From JACPYM01 sp963699175 (GTDB lineage Bacteria; Acidobacteriota; Blastocatellia; RBC074), in contig OY969418.1 of the NCBI GenBank assembly GCA_963699175.1, positions 3,534,001 through 3,598,000 of the forward strand: 64,000 bases of DNA, in the 5' to 3' direction. Positions 41,747 to 49,646 of this stretch are shown piece by piece; position 1 is the first letter of the stretch, and each line of letters starts with the position of its first letter. A program made the translations under genes and the position numbers. The notes beneath the pieces are model-generated. The model was not told the DNA's origin and did no database searches. It worked only from the letters and a program-made list of their open reading frames with translations.

Positions 41747-43981
41747 ATGTTCAAATTTTCGCGCCTTGCTACTTTCACTCTCGCGGCTGCTATATTAGCG
41801 GTCACTTTGCCCGCCTCGCGTCGCGCGCAACAATCGAGTCAGACTAACCCGCCTGCGGCTAATCAAACACAACCTCTAGCGCAAAACTCACAACAGCAAG
41901 CCAATCAAGACACAGCGGTGCGCATCAGCACACAGCTTGTCCAGGTGGACGTGGTCGTCACCGACAAGAAAGGCAAGCACGTAGAAGATTTGACCGCGGA
42001 CGATCTCGAGTTGACGGTGGACGGCAAGAAACAATCGCTCTCGCACTTCACGCACATCAATCTGCCGCTAGTGGCGCGCGAGCTACCGCCTACCAAAAAG
42101 AAGTCGGACAAGTTTGTCGCGCCCGAATCCATGCCGACGCGCCAGATTGCGCCTTCCGAAGTGCGCCGCACCATCGCCTTCATCGTGGACGATCTGGGCT
42201 TGGGTTTTGCCAGCACTGAGCGCGTGCGCGAAACGCTCCGCAAGTTTGTCGCCGAGCAAATGCAGGAAGGTGATTTGATCGCCATCATTCGCACGGGCAA
42301 CGGGCTGGGGATGTTGGAACAATTCACCAGCGACAAGCCGCTGCTCTACAGCGCCATCGAGCGGCTGATCTGGAATCCGCTCAGCCGCGATATGTCGCCG
42401 ACTTTCGGCATGACCAGCACTGATGCCGCTGAAACAACAGCAGCGCAGTCGGACACGGATGCCGCTGCGCAGGCGGCGGCGCAAGGAGACGCCGACGAAT
42501 TTTACGAGAGCAGTTTTACGACGGGCACGTTGGGCGCAGTCAATTTCATCGTGCGTGGTTTGCGCGATCTGCCGGGTCGCAAGTCTGTGATTCTGCTTTC
42601 GGACGGATTCAAGGTTTACAGCAAGAACGACAACGACAACACGACCGAACTCATCCTGCAACAAATGCGCAACCTGACCGAGCAGGCCAATCGTTCGAGC
42701 GTGGTCATCTACGCGATGGACGCCAAAGGTCTGCAAGCTCTCTCCCCTGGCGCGGACACTGGCGGCAGGATGACTGAATCAACGTTGACCGACGCACGTG
42801 ATGCAGCGCAGGAAACGCAGGATGGGCCGACCTTCTTGGCACAACAGACAGGCGGCTTCGTCGTCACCAACACGAACGACTTGAACATCGGTATTCAAGA
42901 GGCCATCTACGATCAGCAGAGTTATTACTTGCTTGGCTTCGACCCTGAAGATGGAACGTTCGACCGGCGCTATCACAAGATCAAAGTCACGGTGAAGCGT
43001 CCGGGGCTGCGTGTGCGCACGCGCTCCGGCTTCTTCGGCGTGAACGATGAGGACACGACGCGGCCTGAAATGAAGACGCGCGGCGATCAATTGCTTGGCT
43101 CGATCCTTGCGCCGTTTGGCAAACACGATTTGTCGTTGCAGATGACACCGGTCTTTTTCAACTCCGCTAAAGCCGGGCCGTTCGTGCGCGCGCTCTTCCA
43201 CATTGATTGCTCGAAGCTGACTTTCAAAGACGGCCCGAACGGCCAAAAGCAGCTCAACCTTGATCTGGCCGCCTTTGCCTTTGATGAAGAAGGTGCAACA
43301 GCGGACGTAACTGCGCATCGCATCAACCTAAGCTTTGACGAAAAGCAGTATCAACAAGTGCTGGCCAATGGCTTGGCTTATCGCAGAGATTTTCAATTGA
43401 AGAAACCCGGCGCGTATCAGTTCCGCGCCGTCTTGCGCGACGATCAAACGGGGCAGACCGGCACGGCCAGCCAATTCATTCGCGTGCCGGATTTGGGCAG
43501 GAAGCGGCTCGCAATTTCGGGCTTGATTCTGAACGCGCCCAAGCCCAACGCCATTCCAACCAGCGAGGCTAGCAATGCCAGCGGAACAGTGGAGGTCAGT
43601 GCGCCTGCCGCTGACAAGGCAACCAACAGTGCACAACCGCCCGACCTGCAAACCACGACTTACGTGCGCCAGTTTCCCCGCACGGGTTGGATTCAGTACG
43701 GCGCGGCCATCTACAACGCGACGACCGACAAGAAGACGACAAAGCCGCAAGTGACAGTGCAAGCAGAAATCTATCGCGACGGCAAGCGGGTTTACCAATT
43801 CCCTGCCAACGCAGTCGAGTTACCAGCCAAGGCTGATGCGAAGCGTTTTGATTATGTTGGGCGGCTGCGGCTGAACAATCTGCCCGAAGGCAAGTATCTG
43901 TTGCACTTGATCATCAAGGATGAATTGGCGAACAAGAAATACGGGCGCGCTGAGCAATGGATGGACTTCAGCGTGCATTGA
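41747..43981 (+). CDS. VWFA-related acidobacterial domain protein (TIGR03436-like), secreted
   Basis: 744 aa; GAAGGAAATCCC precedes the ATG. Signal peptide (FTLAAAILAVTLPASRRA), a Gln-rich linker, then the typical block VRISTQLVQVDVVVTDKKGK, VEDLTADDLELTVDGKKQSL and a von Willebrand A-like domain (RTIAFIVDDLGLGFASTERV, MQEGDLIAIIRTGNGLG, GRKSVILLSDGFKVYSKNDN). The C-terminal half is strand-rich. The MIDAS is not the classic DxSxS: the first motif reads DDLGLGF. Function of the family is unknown; extracytoplasmic protein interaction is likely. Confidence 0.88.
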   Translation: MFKFSRLATFTLAAAILAVTLPASRRAQQSSQTNPPAANQTQPLAQNSQQQANQDTAVRISTQLVQVDVVVTDKKGKHVEDLTADDLELTVDGKKQSLSHFTHINLPLVARELPPTKKKSDKFVAPESMPTRQIAPSEVRRTIAFIVDDLGLGFASTERVRETLRKFVAEQMQEGDLIAIIRTGNGLGMLEQFTSDKPLLYSAIERLIWNPLSRDMSPTFGMTSTDAAETTAAQSDTDAAAQAAAQGDADEFYESSFTTGTLGAVNFIVRGLRDLPGRKSVILLSDGFKVYSKNDNDNTTELILQQMRNLTEQANRSSVVIYAMDAKGLQALSPGADTGGRMTESTLTDARDAAQETQDGPTFLAQQTGGFVVTNTNDLNIGIQEAIYDQQSYYLLGFDPEDGTFDRRYHKIKVTVKRPGLRVRTRSGFFGVNDEDTTRPEMKTRGDQLLGSILAPFGKHDLSLQMTPVFFNSAKAGPFVRALFHIDCSKLTFKDGPNGQKQLNLDLAAFAFDEEGATADVTAHRINLSFDEKQYQQVLANGLAYRRDFQLKKPGAYQFRAVLRDDQTGQTGTASQFIRVPDLGRKRLAISGLILNAPKPNAIPTSEASNASGTVEVSAPAADKATNSAQPPDLQTTTYVRQFPRTGWIQYGAAIYNATTDKKTTKPQVTVQAEIYRDGKRVYQFPANAVELPAKADAKRFDYVGRLRLNNLPEGKYLLHLIIKDELANKKYGRAEQWMDFSVH

Positions 43982-44010
43982 ACGACGTTGCGGCGTAAAA
44001 TGCGGCGGCC

Positions 44011-45042
44011 ATGAACAACCAGAACAAACTACGCATCCGCTTTTCCGTCATCGGGCTGAATCACGGCCACATCAATAATCAGACTACCACTGTCCTGAAT
44101 GGCGGCGGTGAATTAGTTTGGTTCTACGCGAAAGAGCCTGAGTTGGCTGCCGACTTTGCCAAGCGGTTTCCGCAGGCCAAGCTCGCCCGCAGCGAAAAAG
44201 AGATTCTCGAAGACCGTTCGATTCAACTCATCGTCAGCGCCTCGATCCCGAATGAACGTGCGCCGCTCGGCATTGAAGTAATGCGCCACGGCAAAGACTT
44301 CATGGTGGACAAGCCCGGCGTCACCACGCTGGAACAGCTTGCCGAAGTACGTCGCGTGCAAGAACAGACGCATCGCATCTACTCGATTTTGTACGGCGAG
44401 CGGTTTGAGAATAAGGCGACGCTCAAGGCGGGCGAGTTGGTCAGAGCCGGGGCCATCGGCCAAGTCATTCAAACCATCGGGCTGGGGCCGCATCGCATGA
44501 ACCCGCAAACGCGCCCGCCGTGGTTTTTCGAGCGCGAGCGTTACGGCGGCATTCTCTGTGAAATCGGCTCGCACCAGTTCGATCAATTTCTCTTCTTCAC
44601 CGGCTCGACGCGCGCGGAGGTCGTCGCGTCGCAAGTCGGCAACATGAATCATCCGCAGCATCCAGGATTGGAAGACTTCGGCGACGCGATGTTGCGTGGC
44701 GACGGCGGCACGGGCTATCTGCGCATTGACTGGTTCACGCCTGACGGGCTGCCGACCTGGGGCGATACGCGGTTGACCGTGTTGGGCACGAACGGCTACA
44801 TCGAGGTGCGCAAGAACGTAGACCTCGCAGGAATGCCCGGCGCGAATCACCTTTTCCTGGTGGATCGAAAAAGCGTGCAGCGCATTTATTGCGAAAACGT
44901 CCCGCTGCTGTACGGCGAGCAATTGGTCAACGATGTGATCAATCGCAGTGAGACCGCGATGAAGCAAGCACATTGTTTTTTGGCGACAGAATTGGCGTTG
45001 AAGGCGCAGAAGCAAGCGCAGCGGATCAATTTGAAGAAGTAA
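44011..45042 (+). CDS. Gfo/Idh/MocA-family oxidoreductase
   Basis: 343 aa, cytoplasmic. N-terminal Rossmann fold (RFSVIGLNHGHINNQTTTVL, with an unusual GLNHGH in place of GxGxxG); the EKP motif is replaced by DKPG (FMVDKPGVTTLEQLAEVR). C-terminal substrate domain includes YGGILCEIGSHQFDQFLFF. NAD(P)-dependent oxidation/reduction of a sugar or sugar acid is expected. Substrate unknown; the context suggests fucose, rhamnose or uronate-derived compounds. TAAAAT at 43997-44002 just upstream may be its -10 element. Confidence 0.85.
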   Translation: MNNQNKLRIRFSVIGLNHGHINNQTTTVLNGGGELVWFYAKEPELAADFAKRFPQAKLARSEKEILEDRSIQLIVSASIPNERAPLGIEVMRHGKDFMVDKPGVTTLEQLAEVRRVQEQTHRIYSILYGERFENKATLKAGELVRAGAIGQVIQTIGLGPHRMNPQTRPPWFFERERYGGILCEIGSHQFDQFLFFTGSTRAEVVASQVGNMNHPQHPGLEDFGDAMLRGDGGTGYLRIDWFTPDGLPTWGDTRLTVLGTNGYIEVRKNVDLAGMPGANHLFLVDRKSVQRIYCENVPLLYGEQLVNDVINRSETAMKQAHCFLATELALKAQKQAQRINLKK

Positions 45043-45060
45043 TCCACAGACATCAAAGAA

Positions 45061-46875
45061 ATGTTTTTGCGTATAAAGCCCGCAAATGTGGGCGAAAGCC
45101 AAAGCAACACTAGCCCACGAAGTGGGCGACAGCTCATTATCTGCCGCCCGTTTCACGGGCTTCAACGATTTTACGGACTACTACCCCGGGTTCCGCTGCG
45201 CTCCACCCGGGGCTACATTCTGGCCACCCGCTTCGCGGGTTCTATTCGGCAATTCTTCTTCTCAAGACAAATCGCAGCTTTGCTGCTATGCGTCACCCTC
45301 ACACTAGCCGCGCCAACCCACGCCCAAACAAAACCCGCTGGCAACAAACCCGAACGCCTGGAATGGTTCCGCAACCTTGGCTTCGGCATGTTCATTCACT
45401 GGAACGTGGATGGCACGCTCGGCGGCGTCATCAGCCATTCGATGGTCGGCGCGTCAGATGATTATCTGAAACGCTACATCGGCGAACTGCCCAAGCTCTT
45501 CAATCCGCGCAAATACAATCCGGCGGACTGGGCGGCGTTGGCTAAACTCGCCGGGATGCAATATGTCGTCTTCACCGCGAAGCATCACGCGGGCTTTTGT
45601 ATGTTCGACACGAAGACGACCGATTTTGACGTGATGAGCACGCCCTACGGCAAAGACCTCACCAAACAACTGGTTGATGCATTCCGCCACCAAGGCATCG
45701 CCATCGGCTTCTATTTCTCGCCCGACGATTTTCACTGGCTCCATCAACACGGCAAGCGCATCGCCCGCGCGCCACATCCGGGCGTGACGCCGCAAGAGAA
45801 CAAAGGGCTGCTTGAGTACGACCAGGCGCAGATTCGCGAGTTGTTGACCAACTACGGCAAGATTGATCTCTTCTTCATTGATGGCCCGGCTGAAGGCTTG
45901 CGCGAGCTGTGCTGGCAGCTTGACCCGAATATCGTGGTCACGCGCGGCGCGATTGAAACGCCGGAGCAGTTTATACCTGGCCTCGCGCTCGAAGGCGCGT
46001 GGGAAGCCTGTCTGACGATGGGCACGGAGTGGCCGTACAAACCGACGAACGAGACTTACAAGTCGGGCCAGCAATTGATCCGCATCTTGATCGAGACGCG
46101 CGCCAAAGGCGGCAATCTATTGCTCAACGTCGGGCCGAAGCCGGATGGTGAATTGCCGATTGAACAGGAAGATCGGCTGCGCGAGGTCGCGCTCTGGATG
46201 TTCGTCAACCGGGAAGCCGTCTACAACGTGCGCCCGTGGGTCGTGACCAACGAAGGTGACATTTGGTTTACGCGCAATGGCGAGACGATCTACGCCATCG
46301 TGACCGATGTGTGGAAGTACGGTGAGCCTAAAACGATCACGCTCAAATCGGTCGCGGCTACCGAAAAGACTACGATCAGCGTGTTGGGCCAGACCGGCGA
46401 AATTCTGGAATATCGCCCGCAGATTGTGCCGCACGCGCTGTGGAAGCAGACCGAAAATGGCTTGCAGATTACGACGTGGAAGGCGCAACGGCTCTATACC
46501 AACAACCAATGGCCCAATCCTGTCGTCATCAAGATCAGCGGGGCCAAGCCTGGCATCACGCCGCCGCGCGTGATGACGGTGTCAGCCAAGTGGCAGACAG
46601 CGAGCAAAACTGCCGTGTTGACGGGAAGGCTCGATGATCTGGGCAAAGCGACGTCGGTCGAGGTCAGCTTTCAATATCGCGTCAAACCGGAAGCGACTGA
46701 ATTCACTTCGCGCCCGTGGAAGGCGACCGAGTTGTTGAGCCGTACAGCCACTGGCGAGTTCACGCAAGAGGTCAGCGGTTTAGAAGCGGGGCAGCGCTAC
46801 GAATTCCGCGCCATCGTCAAACACCCGCTGCTCACGCTGAACGGTAACGCGCAGACGCTGTTGATTCCGCGCTAA
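45061..46875 (+). CDS. GH29-family alpha-L-fucosidase, start uncertain
   Basis: Mature enzyme from about residue 90: ERLEWFRNLGFGMFIHWNVD, YVVFTAKHHAGFCMFDTKTT, FYFSPDDFHW and IDLFFIDGPAEGL (catalytic Asp position of GH29), NLLLNVGPKPDGELP, then a C-terminal beta-domain. A signal peptide is visible at about residues 69-89 (RQIAALLLCVTLTLAAPTHA). The 5' ~165 nt of the frame, 45078-45240, is an array of palindromic repeats. The first ATG (45061) would therefore translate repeats in front of the signal peptide. No ATG lies nearer; the true start may be a rare codon or was lost on repeat insertion. Removes fucose from pectin or xyloglucan side chains. Confidence 0.8.
   Translation: MFLRIKPANVGESQSNTSPRSGRQLIICRPFHGLQRFYGLLPRVPLRSTRGYILATRFAGSIRQFFFSRQIAALLLCVTLTLAAPTHAQTKPAGNKPERLEWFRNLGFGMFIHWNVDGTLGGVISHSMVGASDDYLKRYIGELPKLFNPRKYNPADWAALAKLAGMQYVVFTAKHHAGFCMFDTKTTDFDVMSTPYGKDLTKQLVDAFRHQGIAIGFYFSPDDFHWLHQHGKRIARAPHPGVTPQENKGLLEYDQAQIRELLTNYGKIDLFFIDGPAEGLRELCWQLDPNIVVTRGAIETPEQFIPGLALEGAWEACLTMGTEWPYKPTNETYKSGQQLIRILIETRAKGGNLLLNVGPKPDGELPIEQEDRLREVALWMFVNREAVYNVRPWVVTNEGDIWFTRNGETIYAIVTDVWKYGEPKTITLKSVAATEKTTISVLGQTGEILEYRPQIVPHALWKQTENGLQITTWKAQRLYTNNQWPNPVVIKISGAKPGITPPRVMTVSAKWQTASKTAVLTGRLDDLGKATSVEVSFQYRVKPEATEFTSRPWKATELLSRTATGEFTQEVSGLEAGQRYEFRAIVKHPLLTLNGNAQTLLIPR
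45078..45240. repeat. Array of five short palindromes inside the fucosidase 5' frame
   Basis: GCCCGCAAATGTGGGC (45078-45093), GCCCACGAAGTGGGC (45113-45127), GCCCGTTTCACGGGC (45146-45160), CCCCGGGTT...ACCCGGGG (45184-45212) and ACCCGCTTCGCGGGT (45226-45240). All share a CCC...GGG stem; REP-like. Confidence 0.8.
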
Positions 46876-46964
46876 GTCAGGGGACACAGCGTGCGTACCC
46901 AGGCGGCTTCGGCTACAATGGCGGCCACACATTCGTGCTCAATCTGAAAAATGGAGAAGTACAT

Positions 46965-48131
46965 ATGAAGTTGCAGTCTCGTTTTACTCATCTGCTGGCG
47001 CTGGCTTTGTTCGCGCTTAGTAGCGTTTTGACCGCTAGCGCCTACGCTCAAGCCCCTGCGCCGCAAGCGAAAGCGCCGGAAAGTTTATCGGCCAAAGAGT
47101 TCGCGCGCATCAGCAATGAATGCTCGGAAGAGGGCGGCTCATTCCGCTCAGACAATTTTACTTCCAACGAGACTTCGTATCTGCACGTGGTGGACAAAAT
47201 GAAGCAACTGGGCGCCAGCGGCGGGGCTTACATCGGCGTGGGGCCGGAGCAGAACTTTACCTACATTGCCAAAATCCGCCCGCGCATCGCTTTCCTGGTA
47301 GACATCCGTCGCCAGGCGATTATTCAGCACTTGATGTACAAGGCCGTCTTTCATCTGTCGCCCACGCGCGCGCAGTTCCTGTCGCGCTTGTTGAGCAGAC
47401 CTTTGCCGAAAGAAAAGGAGAAAGTGTTTGCGGCGGACGCGCCCTTGAACGAGTTACTGGCCTATTTTGAAAGGGCGCTCGCCGATGAACAGGCTTACGC
47501 AGCCAATCTCTCCGCCATCCGCAAAACGATTCAGGATGACTTTCAATTCACGCTCACTGAGAAAGATCAGAAAGACTTAGACTATGTCTACAAGAGCTTT
47601 CGCGATGAAGGGCTGGAGATTTCCTATCGCACGGACGGCGGTGGTGGCGGCTTCTTTCCGACGCTGAAAGAGATATTGCAGGGCACCGATCTCAAGGGCA
47701 AACAGGGCAACTTCCTGGCCAGCGTGGAAGATTATGAATTCGTGCGCGGGCTGCACGAGAAAAACTTGATCATTCCGGTGGTCGGCGATTTCGGCGGCAA
47801 GAAGGCACTGGCCGCCGTCGGCGATTACCTGCGCAAAAACGGTTACACGGTGACGGCTTTCTACACGTCAAACGTCGAGCAGTACCTGTTCCAGAGCAGC
47901 GATTCGTTCAGCGGCTTCGCCAACAACATCAAGAAGCTGCCGCTGACGGAAAAGAGCCTCTTCATCCGCGCGATTGCTGGGCGGGGGCCGCATCCGGCGC
48001 GCCAGCCCAACCATCGCCTGACTACGCTGTTGCAACAGATGACCGTCTTCGTGAAAGATTTCGACGCGGGGCTTTATCAAACTTACAACGATTTGATTAT
48101 GACCAATTACATTGCGCCAGATCAGCCGTAA
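46965..48131 (+). CDS. Secreted LIC_10091-like family protein
   Basis: 388 aa; GGAGAAG before ATG 46965. Signal peptide (THLLALALFALSSVLTASA). Then SAKEFARISNECSEEGGSFR, GGAYIGVGPEQNFTYIAKIR and PRIAFLVDIRRQAIIQHLMY, a Rossmann-like pattern that I associate with the LIC_10091 family, whose fold is methyltransferase-like. A glycine run (TDGGGGGFFPTLKE) precedes the C-terminal half (VGDFGGKKALAAVGDYLRKN). Activity unknown. Family assignment is from memory and needs a profile search. Confidence 0.6.
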   Translation: MKLQSRFTHLLALALFALSSVLTASAYAQAPAPQAKAPESLSAKEFARISNECSEEGGSFRSDNFTSNETSYLHVVDKMKQLGASGGAYIGVGPEQNFTYIAKIRPRIAFLVDIRRQAIIQHLMYKAVFHLSPTRAQFLSRLLSRPLPKEKEKVFAADAPLNELLAYFERALADEQAYAANLSAIRKTIQDDFQFTLTEKDQKDLDYVYKSFRDEGLEISYRTDGGGGGFFPTLKEILQGTDLKGKQGNFLASVEDYEFVRGLHEKNLIIPVVGDFGGKKALAAVGDYLRKNGYTVTAFYTSNVEQYLFQSSDSFSGFANNIKKLPLTEKSLFIRAIAGRGPHPARQPNHRLTTLLQQMTVFVKDFDAGLYQTYNDLIMTNYIAPDQP

Positions 48132-48194
48132 CCGTGTCAGCCACGCGCACGTAAATGGAGGAAGAACCCCATCTCAACAGGAGCATTGAAGACA

Positions 48195-49496
48195 ATGACG
48201 AATTTAACTAGAAGGGCTTTTGCAAAAACGACTTTGGCGGCCAGCGCTGGCACGGCCTTGAGCCGCATGCGCATTCTCGGCGCGAACGACCGCATCAATG
48301 TCGGCTTGATCGCGTGCGGCGACCGCGCCATGCAGGTCTTCCCGATCTTTCTCAAACAAGCCAACGTCATGCCCGTGGCAGTCTGTGATGTTTACGAACC
48401 ATACTTGGAGCGCGGCGCTAAAGCCGCCGAAGCCAAAGCAGGTGCGGGGAAAGTCAGTAAGCATGGCGATTTTCGCCGCCTGCTGGACATCAAAGAGATT
48501 GATACGGTGATCGTTGCTACGCCCGACCATTGGCACGCGCTGCCGACGATCATGGCCTGTCAGGCGGGCAAGGATGTCTATTGCGAAAAGCCGCTCTCGC
48601 TCACCGTCGTCGAAGGCCGCAAGATGGTCGAAACGGCACGCCAACACAACCGCGTCGTGCAAACCGGCAGCCAGCAACGCTCCGGCCTGCATTATCAAAA
48701 AGCTGTCAAGCTGGTGCAGGAAGGCGCGCTTGGCGCAGTGCACAAGATTTCAGCAGCCTACACGCGCAACGGCCTGCCCGGCTTCAAACCTGAAGAGATT
48801 CTTGGCCCAGGCAAAGAAGTGCCGAAAGGACTCAATTGGGACATGTGGCTGGGGCCTGCGCCCTACGTTCCCTACGATCCGTTCCGCTGCCACTACAACT
48901 TCCGTTGGTTCTGGGATTATTCCGGCGGGCAGATGACCAATTGGGGTGCGCATAATCTGGACATCGCACGCTGGGCCTTGAACGCCAAAGCGCCCAGGGC
49001 AGTCACAGCATACGGCGGGCGCTACGAGATCAAAGACGGCGGCCAAACGCCCGACGTGCAGGAAGTGCTCTACGATTTCCAAAACTGCGTCGTCTCGTGG
49101 TCAGGACGCGAAGTCAATCGTATGCGCGACGAATATTTGGTCTTTCACGGCACCAAAGGCACGCTCAGCATTATGCGCGACGGTTTCACGATTACTCCCG
49201 AAACGTGGCGGAAGGGCACCAAGCCGGAGATCGAACCGATGCAGATGAAGGGCAATGGCCCTGAGTCACAGAACCTCCACATCCGCAACTTCCTCGATTG
49301 CGTAAAGAGCCGCCAGCGCCCCATCGCCGATGTCGAAGAGGGCCACCTGACCGCCGTGGTTTGTCACTTGGGTAACATCGCCACGCGCCTGGGCCGCTCG
49401 CTCAACTGGGACGCGACGAAGGAAGAATTCATCGGCGACAAGGAGGCGAATCAGATGTTGTCGCGGCCCTATCGCAAGCCGTGGAAGCTGGCATAG
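48195..49496 (+). CDS. Gfo/Idh/MocA-family oxidoreductase with Tat signal
   Basis: 433 aa. ATG 48195 with AGGAG 11 nt upstream; a TTG at 48186 would leave only 2 nt of spacing. Twin-arginine signal (NLTRRAFAKTTLAASAGTAL). Rossmann fold RINVGLIACGDRAMQV, then VIVATPDHWHALPTIMACQ, the YCEKPLSLTVVEGRKM motif and a C-terminal domain (WDYSGGQMTNWGAHNLDIAR). Exported oxidoreductases of this type with bound NAD(P) are common in Acidobacteria and Planctomycetes. Some act as non-hydrolytic glycosidases, which would fit a glycan locus; inferred. Confidence 0.87.
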   Translation: MTNLTRRAFAKTTLAASAGTALSRMRILGANDRINVGLIACGDRAMQVFPIFLKQANVMPVAVCDVYEPYLERGAKAAEAKAGAGKVSKHGDFRRLLDIKEIDTVIVATPDHWHALPTIMACQAGKDVYCEKPLSLTVVEGRKMVETARQHNRVVQTGSQQRSGLHYQKAVKLVQEGALGAVHKISAAYTRNGLPGFKPEEILGPGKEVPKGLNWDMWLGPAPYVPYDPFRCHYNFRWFWDYSGGQMTNWGAHNLDIARWALNAKAPRAVTAYGGRYEIKDGGQTPDVQEVLYDFQNCVVSWSGREVNRMRDEYLVFHGTKGTLSIMRDGFTITPETWRKGTKPEIEPMQMKGNGPESQNLHIRNFLDCVKSRQRPIADVEEGHLTAVVCHLGNIATRLGRSLNWDATKEEFIGDKEANQMLSRPYRKPWKLA

Positions 49497-49521
49497 CTTG
49501 TTCGAGCGCGCCTCAGATCAA

Positions 49522-49624
49522 CCTGGGAGCGCACGCGGCTCGCGTGCGGGGCTTGCGGAAGTAACACATTGAAGTGAAGGTAGCGCCTCCCAACGCCCGC
49601 ACGCGAGCCGCGTGCGCTCCCAGG
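49522..49624. repeat. Inverted repeat family P2, copy 3
   Basis: Perfect 29-bp arms at 49522-49550 and 49596-49624. Same terminal sequence as copies 1 and 2; spacer 45 nt, as in copy 1. Confidence 0.9.
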
Positions 49625-49646
49625 CTTTCGACCTGCCAAAGAGCTT

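Noticed and set aside
44113..45165. Minus-strand open frame of 350 codons opposite the Gfo/Idh/MocA gene
   Set aside because: Shadow frame that also runs into the palindrome array.
45043..45245. CRISPR-like array of short repeats before the fucosidase
   Set aside because: The units are palindromes of differing sequence and spacing, not identical direct repeats with uniform spacers.
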